Below are positions 6,863-13,105 of a stretch of DNA of 21,642 nucleotides, piece after piece. The stretch's first letter is position 1. Every line of letters begins with the position of its first letter. Below the pieces are notes generated by a model. That model ran no database searches. It saw only the letters and a list, made by a program, of their open reading frames with translations, and was not told where the DNA came from. A program made the position numbers and the translations under genes. The DNA comes from a virus, in the IMG/VR virus record IMGVR_UViG_3300032271_000759, positions 1 through 21,642 of that record; one strand, 5' to 3'.

Positions 6863-6892
6863 ACCATACTCGGGTTGAGTGGTGAATGTAAA
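6863..6892 (-). promoter_or_regulatory. leaderless-type promoter of the HNH gene
   Basis: Minus strand: -35 TTTACA (6892-6887), 18-nt spacer, -10 TATGGT (6868-6863), then GTCGGT and ATG at 6856. The A of the ATG falls where transcription should start, and there is no Shine-Dalgarno sequence. This is the best-formed of the leaderless-type starts in the window. Confidence 0.55.
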
Positions 6893-6894
6893 GA

Positions 6895-7476
6895 TTACTT
6901 CTGAGCGAGAAGCACAACTTTGGGAACTGTTGAGAGAACGGCCTTTGTGGTGACTGTAAATTGGGCGTCTGTAGTGGCGATGTCATTCTCAAATGCAGTC
7001 ATGGAGCCGCCACCGGCATACACCGCAATTCCGTCAGAAGACAACTGTTGAAGGTTTGTTGCCAAAGTGGTGACTTGAGTGTTGAGATTCTTGCTCTGGC
7101 TGTTTGCCAATTGCGTCAAATCGAGGGCGTCTGAGGCGAGGTTAGTGAAATCTGTTGAAGTTGCCGTGTTGTTGCTGAGCGACTTGACGATGATGGAGTA
7201 GTCGGCTTCACTCTTGGCGTAGACCGGCTTGAACTTTTTGTACCACGCTGACCACTCCAATTGTGCGGGCGTCAAGGGCTTGGGGGATGGCTTGACTGCT
7301 GAGGTAATGGCGAACACAAGCGAGCCAACCAGCACGATGCTAATAACCCCCACGACAACCGCCTGCAAAGGGCTGAGGCTACGGAAGAACTGCTTAATGG
7401 CTCCTGTGGTGTCCTTGATGCGGAGTTCGACCCAATCGGAACTCGTCGGGGTGGGGGTGTTGGTGGAATCAGACAT
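6895..7476 (-). CDS. single-pass membrane protein, unknown function
   Basis: 193 residues. A Ser/Thr-rich N-terminus is followed by an amphipathic basic stretch. One strong transmembrane helix covers residues 37-61 (LQAVVVGVISIVLVGSLVF...). After a Pro/Lys linker (KPSPKPLTP) comes a ~130-residue soluble part, predicted helical and rich in Asn, Ser, Thr, Leu and Ala, probably a bundle or coiled coil. No catalytic motif is seen. It is the third gene of a coupled run: its ATG overlaps the upstream TAA (TAATG). Being next to replication genes it could anchor replication to the membrane, or act in superinfection immunity; neither is shown by sequence. Confidence 0.7.
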   Translation of the reverse strand: MSDSTNTPTPTSSDWVELRIKDTTGAIKQFFRSLSPLQAVVVGVISIVLVGSLVFAITSAVKPSPKPLTPAQLEWSAWYKKFKPVYAKSEADYSIIVKSLSNNTATSTDFTNLASDALDLTQLANSQSKNLNTQVTTLATNLQQLSSDGIAVYAGGGSMTAFENDIATTDAQFTVTTKAVLSTVPKVVLLAQK

Positions 7477-8006
7477 TAGAAGGCGCTTTCGTAGGAGAGT
7501 GATGGTGTTTCTGACTTTACCATTGGAAGTTCGACGGCACCGGAACCCAATTGGAACCCGACGCTGCGGACGATTTCACTACGAGTGGGTTCGGCAAGTT
7601 CGTTATACATCTTGATGAACTGCGCACGAACGGTTGACGGGTTGTCGCTCTGGCAAATCTGCCACCAGCCAATTGCCCTAACGGTTCGGGTGATGGTTTC
7701 GCTTGACCAATCGGGTTTTCCACCATGAGAACCATACAGCGTAACTGCTTCGTGGACTTCTGCCCATGCTTCTGTGGCGGTCTTTGGCAATACGCCAGCG
7801 ATTTCAGCGCACTTCTTTCGGATGCCTGCGATGGTGGGGAATCGTTCGTCGGTGAGAATCCAATCTTGTGTCGCTCGCATGACGATTTCACTATCCAAAT
7901 CACCGAGCATCATGTGCCACATCTCAATGGTTTCGGAAGTTGCGCTCCATGCTGGAAATGACGCTTTCAGAAGAGCGCAGACTTGTGCCGTATCGCTTCG
8001 CTTCAC
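7476..8006 (-). CDS. G39P-type replicative helicase loader/inhibitor-like protein
   Basis: 176 residues. The first 70 residues follow the pattern of phage G39P proteins (Loader and inhibitor of phage G40P): a helix with ALLKASFPAW, a second with IEMWHMMLGDLD, EIVMRATQDWI and the closing RFPTIAGIRKKCAEI. SPP1 G39P binds the hexameric replicative helicase and hands it to the initiator at the origin. The long C-terminal part (about 95-176) is not typical of the short G39P proteins and may bind the initiator. The GTG start overlaps the initiator stop codon (TAGTG) and has a GGGGAG Shine-Dalgarno sequence. Its place directly after the initiator gene supports the call. Confidence 0.65.
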   Translation of the reverse strand: MKRSDTAQVCALLKASFPAWSATSETIEMWHMMLGDLDSEIVMRATQDWILTDERFPTIAGIRKKCAEIAGVLPKTATEAWAEVHEAVTLYGSHGGKPDWSSETITRTVRAIGWWQICQSDNPSTVRAQFIKMYNELAEPTRSEIVRSVGFQLGSGAVELPMVKSETPSLSYESAF

Positions 8007-8818
8007 TAATCGTCTCCCCTGCTCAGGAACTCGTTGATGGCGCTGAAAATCCGTGATGGCTTTGGCGCTTCATTCTCACGGATTGCTTGCCCGTTGTCAA
8101 GGTAGTCCTCGTAGCGCAGATTGGGGCCGTAGAAGGTTGCTGGGTGCATGGTGAAACTTGCTTCCTCGCCCACCCGAAGAGCAGCGTAGTTCTGGGTGGA
8201 TTCCAAAAGTTCGCTGAAGGGAGTGCCTGCTCGCAACCGAGCCACCACCCTGTCGTATGCCATTTTGCGTCCCACTTTGCGTGGGTAGATTGCCCATAGT
8301 TGCTGAAACTCAGAGGAAAAGGGTTTTTCTGCTTGTCCGTCAGCCGTTTTTACGGCTGATGAAGAATCATTCTTGTTTTTAGTACTTGCTTTATTCAGTA
8401 ATTGGTTATCTTCAGTACTTACTAGGTGGGGCACTTCACCGTTGACGGTAGAACCGTTCACGGTTTCACCGTTGACGGTAAACCCGCCCACGGTCTGACC
8501 TGAGGTTTTATGAATTGAAACTTCATGGACGATGCGTTCCGTGTGAGAAAAACGGCCTTTTTCACTATTGATACACTGTCCATTGTTCGTGATGTAACCG
8601 TTGATTTCCAACTCATTGAGAATGGTAAGCACCTTTTCCTTCTTGGCGTTGGGGCTTTCCTTCACAAGGTGATTGACCATGATGACCCAATCATCGGGCT
8701 TGGAGATGAGGTAGGCCAGCATTCCCTTTGCTTCCCATGACAGGTTGATGTCGTTGAGGGTGACATTGGGGACGATGGTGTATGACTGTCGGGTGACTGA
8801 TGGGCTTCGGCGTATCAA
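8006..8818 (-). CDS. phage replication initiator (winged-helix, contains origin iterons)
   Basis: 270 residues from TTG at 8818. Residues about 20-80 form a winged-helix domain (LSWEAKGMLAYLISKPDDW ... ILNELEINGYI) as in DnaD-like phage replisome organisers. Residues about 109-127 are four five-residue repeats TV(N/G)G(x), encoded by 15-bp iterons. The C-terminal domain (LWAIYPRKVGRKMAYDRVVARL ... YEDYL) is that of phage replication proteins. It should bind the iterons and recruit helicase via the G39P-like neighbour. I chose TTG 8818 because AAGGAG lies 5 nt upstream. A GTG at 8902 gives 28 more basic residues but has no Shine-Dalgarno sequence. A strong AAGGAGGGG at about 8887-8894 precedes no in-frame start, only a possible six-codon TTG peptide. 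Confidence 0.75.
   Translation of the reverse strand: MIRRSPSVTRQSYTIVPNVTLNDINLSWEAKGMLAYLISKPDDWVIMVNHLVKESPNAKKEKVLTILNELEINGYITNNGQCINSEKGRFSHTERIVHEVSIHKTSGQTVGGFTVNGETVNGSTVNGEVPHLVSTEDNQLLNKASTKNKNDSSSAVKTADGQAEKPFSSEFQQLWAIYPRKVGRKMAYDRVVARLRAGTPFSELLESTQNYAALRVGEEASFTMHPATFYGPNLRYEDYLDNGQAIRENEAPKPSRIFSAINEFLSRGDD
8340..8359. repeat. perfect 8-bp inverted repeat beside the iterons
   Basis: TCAGCCGT (8340-8347), loop TTTT, ACGGCTGA (8352-8359). It lies within the initiator gene, at the far side of an AT-rich stretch from the iterons, and could be an origin structural element (primer or unwinding site). It is not followed by a T-run on either strand that would make it a terminator. 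Confidence 0.5.
8360..8494. other. putative replication origin: four 15-bp iterons plus AT-rich region
   Basis: Four copies of a partly palindromic 12-mer ACCGTTGACGGT occur at 8438, 8453, 8468 and 8483 with an exact 15-bp period. The first three are perfect or have one change; the fourth is CCCGCCCACGGT. Next to them, about 8360-8430, lies an AT-rich stretch with AGTACTT repeated, bounded by the hairpin at 8340-8359. Iterons inside the initiator gene followed by an AT-rich unwinding region are the architecture of lambda ori within gene O. The period equals five codons and gives the TVNG-type protein repeat. Confidence 0.65.
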
Positions 8819-9006
8819 GGTCGCTCCTTGGCTTTTTCGTTTGGTAAGGGGCGTGACCTTACATGGTTTGAGCGACCAACGGAAACCCCTCCTTTTTCCC
8901 ACCAGATGTGGTGATGCACTTTAGAGGTAGACACAAGATGTTGTGGTTGAGTGGGGTTGAGTTGTGTCGGGGTTGGTGAACGATGCTCCACAAAGCCTTG
9001 TAACGC

Positions 9007-9048
9007 AAAAACCCCCCGAACCCTAGGTCGTGTAGGGTCAGGGGGTTT
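9007..9048 (-). terminator. rho-independent terminator after the Sak4-like gene
   Basis: Reading the minus strand: AAACCCCC, internal loop, ACCCTA, loop, TAGGGT, internal loop, GGGGG(G)TTTTT. The outer stem is 8 bp and the inner one 5-6 bp, ending in five T. It lies between the stop of the Sak4-like gene (9084) and the initiator gene. The rest of 8819-9083 holds a tandem GGTTGAGT(G/T) repeat (about 8944-8961) and no gene. Confidence 0.8.
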
Positions 9049-9083
9049 GAGCGCCTTAGAGAGGCTTACAGGGGGTCTGAGGA

Positions 9084-9998
9084 CTACTCAGGCACTACTT
9101 CAGCGATAGCCTCATCGTCCTCTAGGGTGGCGACATTGACGATTAGCGCCTGAGCCTCGGTCAAGCGAGCCTTCGTCAAGTTGTTCATCTTGGGCAGACC
9201 AGCATCGCCCCACGCCTTCGCCAGCACACGGCGCTGAGATGGAGTGAAGGTGCGGATACGATAATCAAGAGCGTCACGCTCGGTGTCGCTGATTACAGGG
9301 TCGCCGGACTTTAGCCAGTTGCTGAAAATACCTGCCGCCTCGGTTCCCTTGTTTGATGCGAACACCTTGTCTGCGAGAGACTCGCAACGAGTCTTGCCGA
9401 TGATGGTGCGGTGGTCGGTGTCCATCTCGACTACGAGGGTGAACTCATACTCGATACCGTCACGTTGAATTGGAGCCATGCCGACCTTGCGAGGTGCGGT
9501 GCGACCACGGTCGTCCTTCTCCAATGTGTATTCCGTCTTGGAGCGCATGGTGCTGATGATGTGACCGTTGAATGACAACATCGTGTCCACCATTCTTTGC
9601 TGAATGGGAGTTGCAACCTTCCAACCTGCGAACCCGTTACCGTTCGCCTTCGCTCCTGCGAGGTCAACGATTTCCAACAAGCCACCTTGCCCGTTGTAGA
9701 AGTGGGTCAGGCTGTCAATGACAACTACTGCGTATCCCTCGTCCTCTGCCGCCTTCAGCACCTCAACCAAACGGTCGGGGTGATAGGGAGCCGACATGGA
9801 GAGGGTGTCGAAATCGAAACGGTCGGCGTACAACTTTGCGCTGTCACGCTCGGTGTCAATCACGGCAATCTTTCCGCCATCGGCAAGTTCGGTAGCCCAC
9901 GCCAATGCGGAGTAGGTCTTACCGGAACCCGATGGGCCGGTTACTGCGATGCGGGCCTTGGCTTGCGCCTTGGTTGCCTTGGTGAATAAGGAACTCAT
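9084..9998 (-). CDS. Sak4-like RecA-fold ATPase (phage recombination)
   Basis: 304 residues. Walker A is GPSGSGKT (21-28), Walker B is AVVVIDSL with D95, and a VIDTERDSAKLYADRF segment (46-61) follows the first helix, as in the AAA_24/Sak4 type of phage NTP-binding proteins. HIISTMRSKTEY and KVGMAPIQRDGIEYEFTLV are further family blocks. About 80 C-terminal residues (SDTERDALDYRIRTFTPSQRRVLAKAWGDAG) look like a helical domain with an acidic tail that might bind SSB or another partner. Sak4 proteins act as single-strand annealing or RecA-like recombinases. A promoter (TGGACA-17-TAAGGT) lies upstream, the start context is AGAGAG...AACTGATATG, and a terminator follows. Confidence 0.85.
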   Translation of the reverse strand: MSSLFTKATKAQAKARIAVTGPSGSGKTYSALAWATELADGGKIAVIDTERDSAKLYADRFDFDTLSMSAPYHPDRLVEVLKAAEDEGYAVVVIDSLTHFYNGQGGLLEIVDLAGAKANGNGFAGWKVATPIQQRMVDTMLSFNGHIISTMRSKTEYTLEKDDRGRTAPRKVGMAPIQRDGIEYEFTLVVEMDTDHRTIIGKTRCESLADKVFASNKGTEAAGIFSNWLKSGDPVISDTERDALDYRIRTFTPSQRRVLAKAWGDAGLPKMNNLTKARLTEAQALIVNVATLEDDEAIAEVVPE

Positions 9999-10047
9999 AT
10001 CAGTTTCTCTCTTTCTGTTGTCTTACACACGACTACTCGAAACCCCA

Positions 10048-10076
10048 ACCTTAGTCGCTTACTACACCCCTGTCCA
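10048..10076 (-). promoter_or_regulatory. leftward promoter for the Sak4-like gene
   Basis: Minus strand: -35 TGGACA (10076-10071), 17-nt spacer, -10 TAAGGT (10053-10048). The leader would be about 42 nt and contains an AGAGAG Shine-Dalgarno sequence. It is divergent from the rightward promoter at 10116-10147, about 40 bp away, so one regulator could control both. Confidence 0.55.
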
Positions 10077-10115
10077 CCCCATACAAAACAATACTTTCGT
10101 AAGTTTTTGTCAGGG

Positions 10116-10147
10116 TTGTCACAAGTGTCACTAAACCCTGCTACACT
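10116..10147 (+). promoter_or_regulatory. rightward promoter P1 with TGTCAC element
   Basis: -10 TACACT (10142-10147). TGTCAC starts at 10126, exactly 16 nt before the -10, the same spacing as in P2 and P3. Possible -35 boxes are TTGTCA (20-nt spacer) or TCACAA (17-nt). TGTCA occurs three times here at about 9-10 bp steps (10108, 10117, 10126), including the palindrome TTGTCACAA. The 5' leader contains TAGGTAAGGAAATCCAACTGAT, almost the same as after P2. Confidence 0.55.
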
Positions 10148-10188
10148 AGGTAGGTAAGGAAATCCAACTGATGAAAGAAGGAAACAAA

Positions 10189-10542
10189 ATGAGTATCACT
10201 GCTTTCAGGGGAATCGGAACTCCAGAGATGTCAGTAGCCCAACAGAACGGCTACATCGTGGTCAAGGTAAGCATGGGCGAGGACTACGCCGAGATTGGCG
10301 GGTTCACTTCTGTCGCACAGGCTGAAGAAGCCATCTTTATCGCACAGCGTTCGCTTGACGCAATCATGCTTGTCCCCCATTCATCGCAGACGTACAACTT
10401 TGTGGTTGGTCTGCTGAACTTCTTTGCCTCGCAAGGCTGGGTCATGCAAGGGCCTGAGATGTCCGATGATGACGCTGAGGTTCTCGCTGAGATGTATGAC
10501 GAGGATTCGGCGGTTGAGGAATACTACATGGGGCGTGACTAA
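10189..10542 (+). CDS. acidic hypothetical protein, first gene of rightward cassette
   Basis: 117 residues from ATG 10189, not recognised. The N-terminal half looks like a small alpha/beta fold (GYIVVKVSMGEDYAEIGGFTSVAQAEEAIFIAQRSLDA). A hydrophobic-aromatic helix follows (YNFVVGLLNFFASQGWV). The tail is very acidic (EMSDDDAEVLAEMYDEDSAVEEYY), as in DNA mimics and small phage inhibitors, but this is only a composition argument. I chose 10189 because AAGGAA lies 7 nt before it. An in-frame ATG at 10171 sits inside the leader element AACTGAT shared by the other genes of the cassette. The stop overlaps the next start (TAATG). Confidence 0.65.
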   Translation: MSITAFRGIGTPEMSVAQQNGYIVVKVSMGEDYAEIGGFTSVAQAEEAIFIAQRSLDAIMLVPHSSQTYNFVVGLLNFFASQGWVMQGPEMSDDDAEVLAEMYDEDSAVEEYYMGRD

Positions 10543-10904
10543 TGTCCCTGTCCATCGTGAACACCACGACAGGAGACGAGGTATGGAGTTCGTCTTACGC
10601 AGAGTTCCACACTTTTTGCGATGCGCTTCGCATTCTCGGTGCTGTTCAGTTGGGCGACTACATGAAAATGATGGACTACGCCAAGTCACGAGGTCTTTGG
10701 GAAATCACACCTGACGAACCCCTGCTTGTGTTGTTACTACACAGCGATAGCAACGGCTACATTTTTCCCGAGCAGGCTGGCGTATTGGCAGAACGCATTG
10801 ATAGCCTCATGCATTTACTCCAAATGTGGCAAGAGGACGCTTCCGTGTTTGTTGATGGCTTGCGTTTTGCCTACGCTTACGAGCAAATCCTGAAGTTCAC
10901 CTAA
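10542..10904 (+). CDS. hypothetical protein, second gene of rightward cassette
   Basis: 120 residues, not recognised. It is mostly helical with many Leu and aromatic residues (FHTFCDALRILGAVQLGDYMKMMDYA, LLVLLLHSD, IDSLMHLLQMWQ, LRFAYAYEQIL). No metal site, Walker box or transmembrane helix is evident; the Leu stretch is too short to cross a membrane. The ATG overlaps the stop of the preceding gene (TAATG), so the two are translated together. P2 begins 8 nt after its stop. Confidence 0.65.
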   Translation: MSLSIVNTTTGDEVWSSSYAEFHTFCDALRILGAVQLGDYMKMMDYAKSRGLWEITPDEPLLVLLLHSDSNGYIFPEQAGVLAERIDSLMHLLQMWQEDASVFVDGLRFAYAYEQILKFT

Positions 10905-10911
10905 TCGGTAT

Positions 10912-10940
10912 TTGTGTTTGTCACACCCCATTGGTAAGAT
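10912..10940 (+). promoter_or_regulatory. rightward promoter P2 with TGTCAC element
   Basis: -35 TTGTGT (10912-10917), 17-nt spacer, -10 TAAGAT (10935-10940). TGTCACA starts at 10919, 16 nt before the -10 box. The leader carries TTAGGTAAGGAAATGTCCAACTGAT before the AGGAGA Shine-Dalgarno sequence. TGTCACACCC.(.)TTGGTA is shared with P3. Confidence 0.6.
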
Positions 10941-10978
10941 GGTTAGGTAAGGAAATGTCCAACTGATAGGAGATACAA

Positions 10979-11497
10979 ATGAACGGATACGAAAAGAGTT
11001 GCCGGTGCGGTGCGACCAAACCATACAACTGTAGAGACAGGGGTGGTTGTGACGAGTTTTGGGAAGAAATGCGAGAAGCGAAGTCTCGTAGTGAGAAGCC
11101 TCGTTCATACACCGCCAGCGAGAAGCAGTTGAACTTTATGAAGTCGCTCGTTGCCAAGAAACAACTCACTGATGAGAAGTTGATTGAGAGCGTCGCCAAG
11201 ATTGAGGCTCTGCTCGCAGAAGGCAAGGGTATCAACGGCGTAGTGGTCAGCAAGATTATTGACCACGCCAAGACTTGCGCCGACAAAGCAACCACTCCCA
11301 AAGCGACTGTTGCCAAGAGTGACGACACGGTGGCTACCGGAAAACAGCGTGGCTTCATCAAGTCGCTTGTCGCCAAGAAGGAAGTTCCTTCTGAGGTGAT
11401 GGCACAGGTTGAGGGTGCGCTTGCTTCCAAAGAGTTGGCTTCCAAGTTGATTGGTGTTCTCGTGGCCCTTCCCGACAAGGTGATGACATCGGCTTGA
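10979..11497 (+). CDS. Cys-cluster protein with duplicated KQxxFxKSLVAKK domain
   Basis: 172 residues. The N-terminus has four Cys in a short span (C8, C10, C18, C24), a likely zinc site. Two related segments follow: SEKQLNFMKSLVAKKQLTDE (about 47-66) and TGKQRGFIKSLVAKKEVPSE (about 120-139), each followed by two helices, separated by a Lys/Ala/Thr linker. Domains of the form (T/S)xKQxxFIxxLxxxx are frequent in actinobacterial phage and plasmid proteins, often next to zinc fingers, and probably mediate binding to DNA or a protein; the precise role is unknown. AGGAGA lies 8 nt before the ATG. P2 lies just upstream and P3 overlaps its stop codon. Confidence 0.7.
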   Translation: MNGYEKSCRCGATKPYNCRDRGGCDEFWEEMREAKSRSEKPRSYTASEKQLNFMKSLVAKKQLTDEKLIESVAKIEALLAEGKGINGVVVSKIIDHAKTCADKATTPKATVAKSDDTVATGKQRGFIKSLVAKKEVPSEVMAQVEGALASKELASKLIGVLVALPDKVMTSA

Positions 11498-11523
11498 TAG
11501 GTGTCACACCCTGTTGGTAGGGT
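11494..11523 (+). promoter_or_regulatory. rightward promoter P3 with TGTCAC element
   Basis: -35 TTGATA (11494-11499), which contains the stop codon of the preceding gene, 18-nt spacer, -10 TAGGGT (11518-11523). TGTCAC starts at 11502, again 16 nt before the -10. Here it is the centre of a perfect 11-bp palindrome GGTGTCACACC (11500-11510). The leader ends AAAAGGAAACTGATATG. Confidence 0.6.
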
Positions 11524-11558
11524 GAGTGCTAGCAATACGAATAGAAAAGGAAACTGAT

Positions 11559-12182
11559 ATGACCATAGACAATGAATACGGAATCGTCGAAGTCGGTGAG
11601 GGTATGTCCCTTGCCGATTGGCTCATCGAGGACGGACAACCAGAATCCCTTGTGGGCTTTGAATCTGCCGAAGGCGAGCAGGCACAGGCTTATGCCATCA
11701 CCACCGATGACGAGGCTCTGTGGGCTATGCGCCGTCTTGCTCAGGCTCAGCGCCACATTGACCACATCAAGGCTCAGGCGCAGGCGGAGATTGACCGCAT
11801 CACCCGATGGGTTCAGGCATCAACGGCAAGTAACCATCGTGTCATCGAAAAGTGCGACCGCTTGCTTGGTGATTACCTCATGGTTGTCCGAGAGGACGAG
11901 ACTGACGGACGCAAGAAGTTAGAGTTCCCCGATGGCTCTGTGTCAAGTCGCATGACCCCACCTAGGGTTGCTGTTGAGGACGCTGAAGCGTTTATCGCTT
12001 GGGCGGAAGCCAACGGCAAGAGCGAGTGGGTTCGTGTCAAGCGTGAGGCTGACATCGCAACCATCAAGAAGGTTGCTGATTACCAAGGCGACCAAGTGAT
12101 TGACCCGATTACCGGAACGGTTGTTGAGGGCCTGTCACACACCGAGGGTGGCGTGTCCATCACGGTCAAGGTGGCTGAGTAG
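11559..12182 (+). CDS. Mu Gam-like host-nuclease inhibitor
   Basis: 207 residues from ATG 11559. The Gam-family core starts at about residue 49 with DDEALWAMRRLAQAQRHIDHI, a long helix with Ala/Gln/Arg repeats running to about 100, then RLLGDYLMV. The beta part follows: GRKKLEFPDGSVSSRMTPP, then AFIAWAEANGKSEWVRVKREADIATIKK. This is the order seen in the phage Gam family (PF07352). Mu Gam binds DNA ends and blocks exonucleases such as RecBCD. In an actinobacterial host the target would be AdnAB or RecBCD; that is inferred. ATG 11559 follows AAAAGGAAACTGAT; a GTG at 11526 would begin inside the leader. Its transcript ends at the 12300 terminator. Confidence 0.8.
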   Translation: MTIDNEYGIVEVGEGMSLADWLIEDGQPESLVGFESAEGEQAQAYAITTDDEALWAMRRLAQAQRHIDHIKAQAQAEIDRITRWVQASTASNHRVIEKCDRLLGDYLMVVREDETDGRKKLEFPDGSVSSRMTPPRVAVEDAEAFIAWAEANGKSEWVRVKREADIATIKKVADYQGDQVIDPITGTVVEGLSHTEGGVSITVKVAE

Positions 12183-12299
12183 CCAACAGTTCGTCACGGT
12201 GGACAGGGGGTGGGTTGTGAGGAAAAGTTCCTTATTTACCGAGCCTATTTGTCGTCACTTCTCGGGCCTACCTCTTGTCCGCCGTGGTGTTTTAGAAAA

Positions 12300-12345
12300 C
12301 ACAAAACCCCTAGGTCTGCGGAAGGACAGAACCTAGGGGTTTGTG
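12300..12345. terminator. bidirectional terminator between converging operons
   Basis: CACAAAACCCCTAGGT (12300-12315) pairs with ACCTAGGGGTTTGTG (12331-12345): a 15-bp stem with a one-base bulge and a 15-nt loop. On the plus strand a TTTTT run follows at 12354; on the minus strand GGGGTTTTGTGTTTT follows the stem directly. It stands between the Gam-like stop and the holin-like stop, so it ends both transcripts. The remaining sequence of 12183-12376 contains no gene I can support. Confidence 0.85.
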
Positions 12346-12376
12346 CTGTTCGCTTTTTGGGTAAGCGATGTATATG

Positions 12377-12724
12377 TTACTTGGTTGGCTGTGAGGTAGC
12401 CGGTGCGGGAACCACAATAGCGGCAACGGAAGGCCGTGTGGACTTGACACCGAGAAGGCGACCGAACTCGGGAACCTTCGTCTCCAACCAACGCACAATT
12501 ACATAGTAACCAGAAGTTACGAATGGGAAAATCTTGCTGTAAGCCTCGGCGGTGGTCATGTGAAAACCAGCCTTAGCGCCTGCGGTAATAAGCCAACCGG
12601 CAAGAACGGGGGTGATGAAGCGAACAATCTCGTGACCGTAGTGGTCAATTACGAGGTTGTTGGTCGTCTCCGTCTTGGTGACTGGTGTCGCCTCAGTCGT
12701 TGCGGGTGTCGTCGTTTCTGACAT
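12377..12724 (-). CDS. holin-like membrane protein
   Basis: 115 residues. The N-terminus is Thr/Glu-rich and soluble (1-25). Two hydrophobic helices follow: about 32-54 (EIVRFITPVLAGWLITAGAKAGF) and about 59-83 (SKIFPFVTSGYYVIVRWLE). Then come the motif VRWLETKVPEFGRLLGVKS and a Pro/Ala tail. Small actinophage membrane proteins near the lysis or tail genes end their last helix with this 'Y..VRxLE...P..G.LLG' pattern and are usually called holins. The ATG lies inside the end of the upstream gene (32-nt overlap) and has AAGGAG about 10 nt upstream. No endolysin is next to it, so the holin call rests on the pattern and position. Confidence 0.6.
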   Translation of the reverse strand: MSETTTPATTEATPVTKTETTNNLVIDHYGHEIVRFITPVLAGWLITAGAKAGFHMTTAEAYSKIFPFVTSGYYVIVRWLETKVPEFGRLLGVKSTRPSVAAIVVPAPATSQPTK

Positions 12725-13055
12725 CAGATGGTGTCTCCTTGGTAAGCATCTCTAGTAAGTGCATATCGGCTTGGTGAGTTCTGTGCCATCCGAGATGCCT
12801 CTCGACCTTATCCTCGATGCTGTCGAAGCGCAAGTCCATCTTGGCAAAATGGGTGTCAATCCGCTCAAAGCGTGTGTCGAATTGGTTAAGTTTTTCACCA
12901 ATCTGGCCTACCTGATGACTGACATCGTTGGCATCATTATGGCTTTCTTTGCGCCCTTTGTGGGTTGAATACCATGCCGCCAGCGCCGTAAGGGTCGCTG
13001 GAATAGCCGCAATCATGGCGGCCTGAACATAGGGTTGTGAAGTCAGTACCGCCAT
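12693..13055 (-). CDS. small membrane protein with coiled coil (DUF2746-like)
   Basis: 120 residues. One transmembrane helix at about 10-30 (VQAAMIAAIPATLTALAAWYS), then a basic patch (HKGRKE) and a coiled coil from about 45 to 90 (GQIGEKLNQFDTRFERIDTHFAKMDLRFDSIEDKVERHLGWH). The order resembles DUF2746-type membrane proteins found beside holin and tail genes of actinophages. It may assist the holin or be a second lysis protein. The start has no Shine-Dalgarno sequence but follows TAAAAT-CACCTC-ATG with a -35-like TTCAAC, so the lysis pair probably has its own leaderless promoter. Confidence 0.6.
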   Translation of the reverse strand: MAVLTSQPYVQAAMIAAIPATLTALAAWYSTHKGRKESHNDANDVSHQVGQIGEKLNQFDTRFERIDTHFAKMDLRFDSIEDKVERHLGWHRTHQADMHLLEMLTKETPSDVRNDDTRND

Positions 13056-13061
13056 GAGGTG

Positions 13062-13091
13062 ATTTTAGGTCAGAGTTTTGGAAACGTTGAA
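13062..13091 (-). promoter_or_regulatory. leaderless-type promoter of the membrane/lysis pair
   Basis: Minus strand: -35-like TTCAAC (13091-13086), 18-nt spacer, -10 TAAAAT (13067-13062), then CACCTC and ATG at 13055. The ATG falls at the expected transcription start. Confidence 0.5.
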
Positions 13092-13105
13092 TTATCAACT
13101 GGCCT

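Noticed and set aside
8438-8494. Possible CRISPR-like array (15-bp periodic repeats)
   Set aside because: The units are contiguous 15-mers without spacers and lie in frame in the initiator gene. Iterons explain them.
10171-10188. Upstream ATG for the first rightward gene
   Set aside because: It overlaps the leader element AACTGAT shared with the other cassette genes, and a good Shine-Dalgarno sequence precedes ATG 10189 instead.
11526-11558. GTG start 11 codons upstream of the Gam-like gene
   Set aside because: It lies 3 nt from the -10 box of P3 and would precede the transcription start. ATG 11559 has AAGGA upstream.
12183-12299. Possible promoter TGGACAGGGG after the Gam-like gene, similar to the Sak4 promoter -35 region
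   Set aside because: No -10 box follows at the right distance (AAAAGT at 17 nt), and a terminator with no rightward gene lies beyond.
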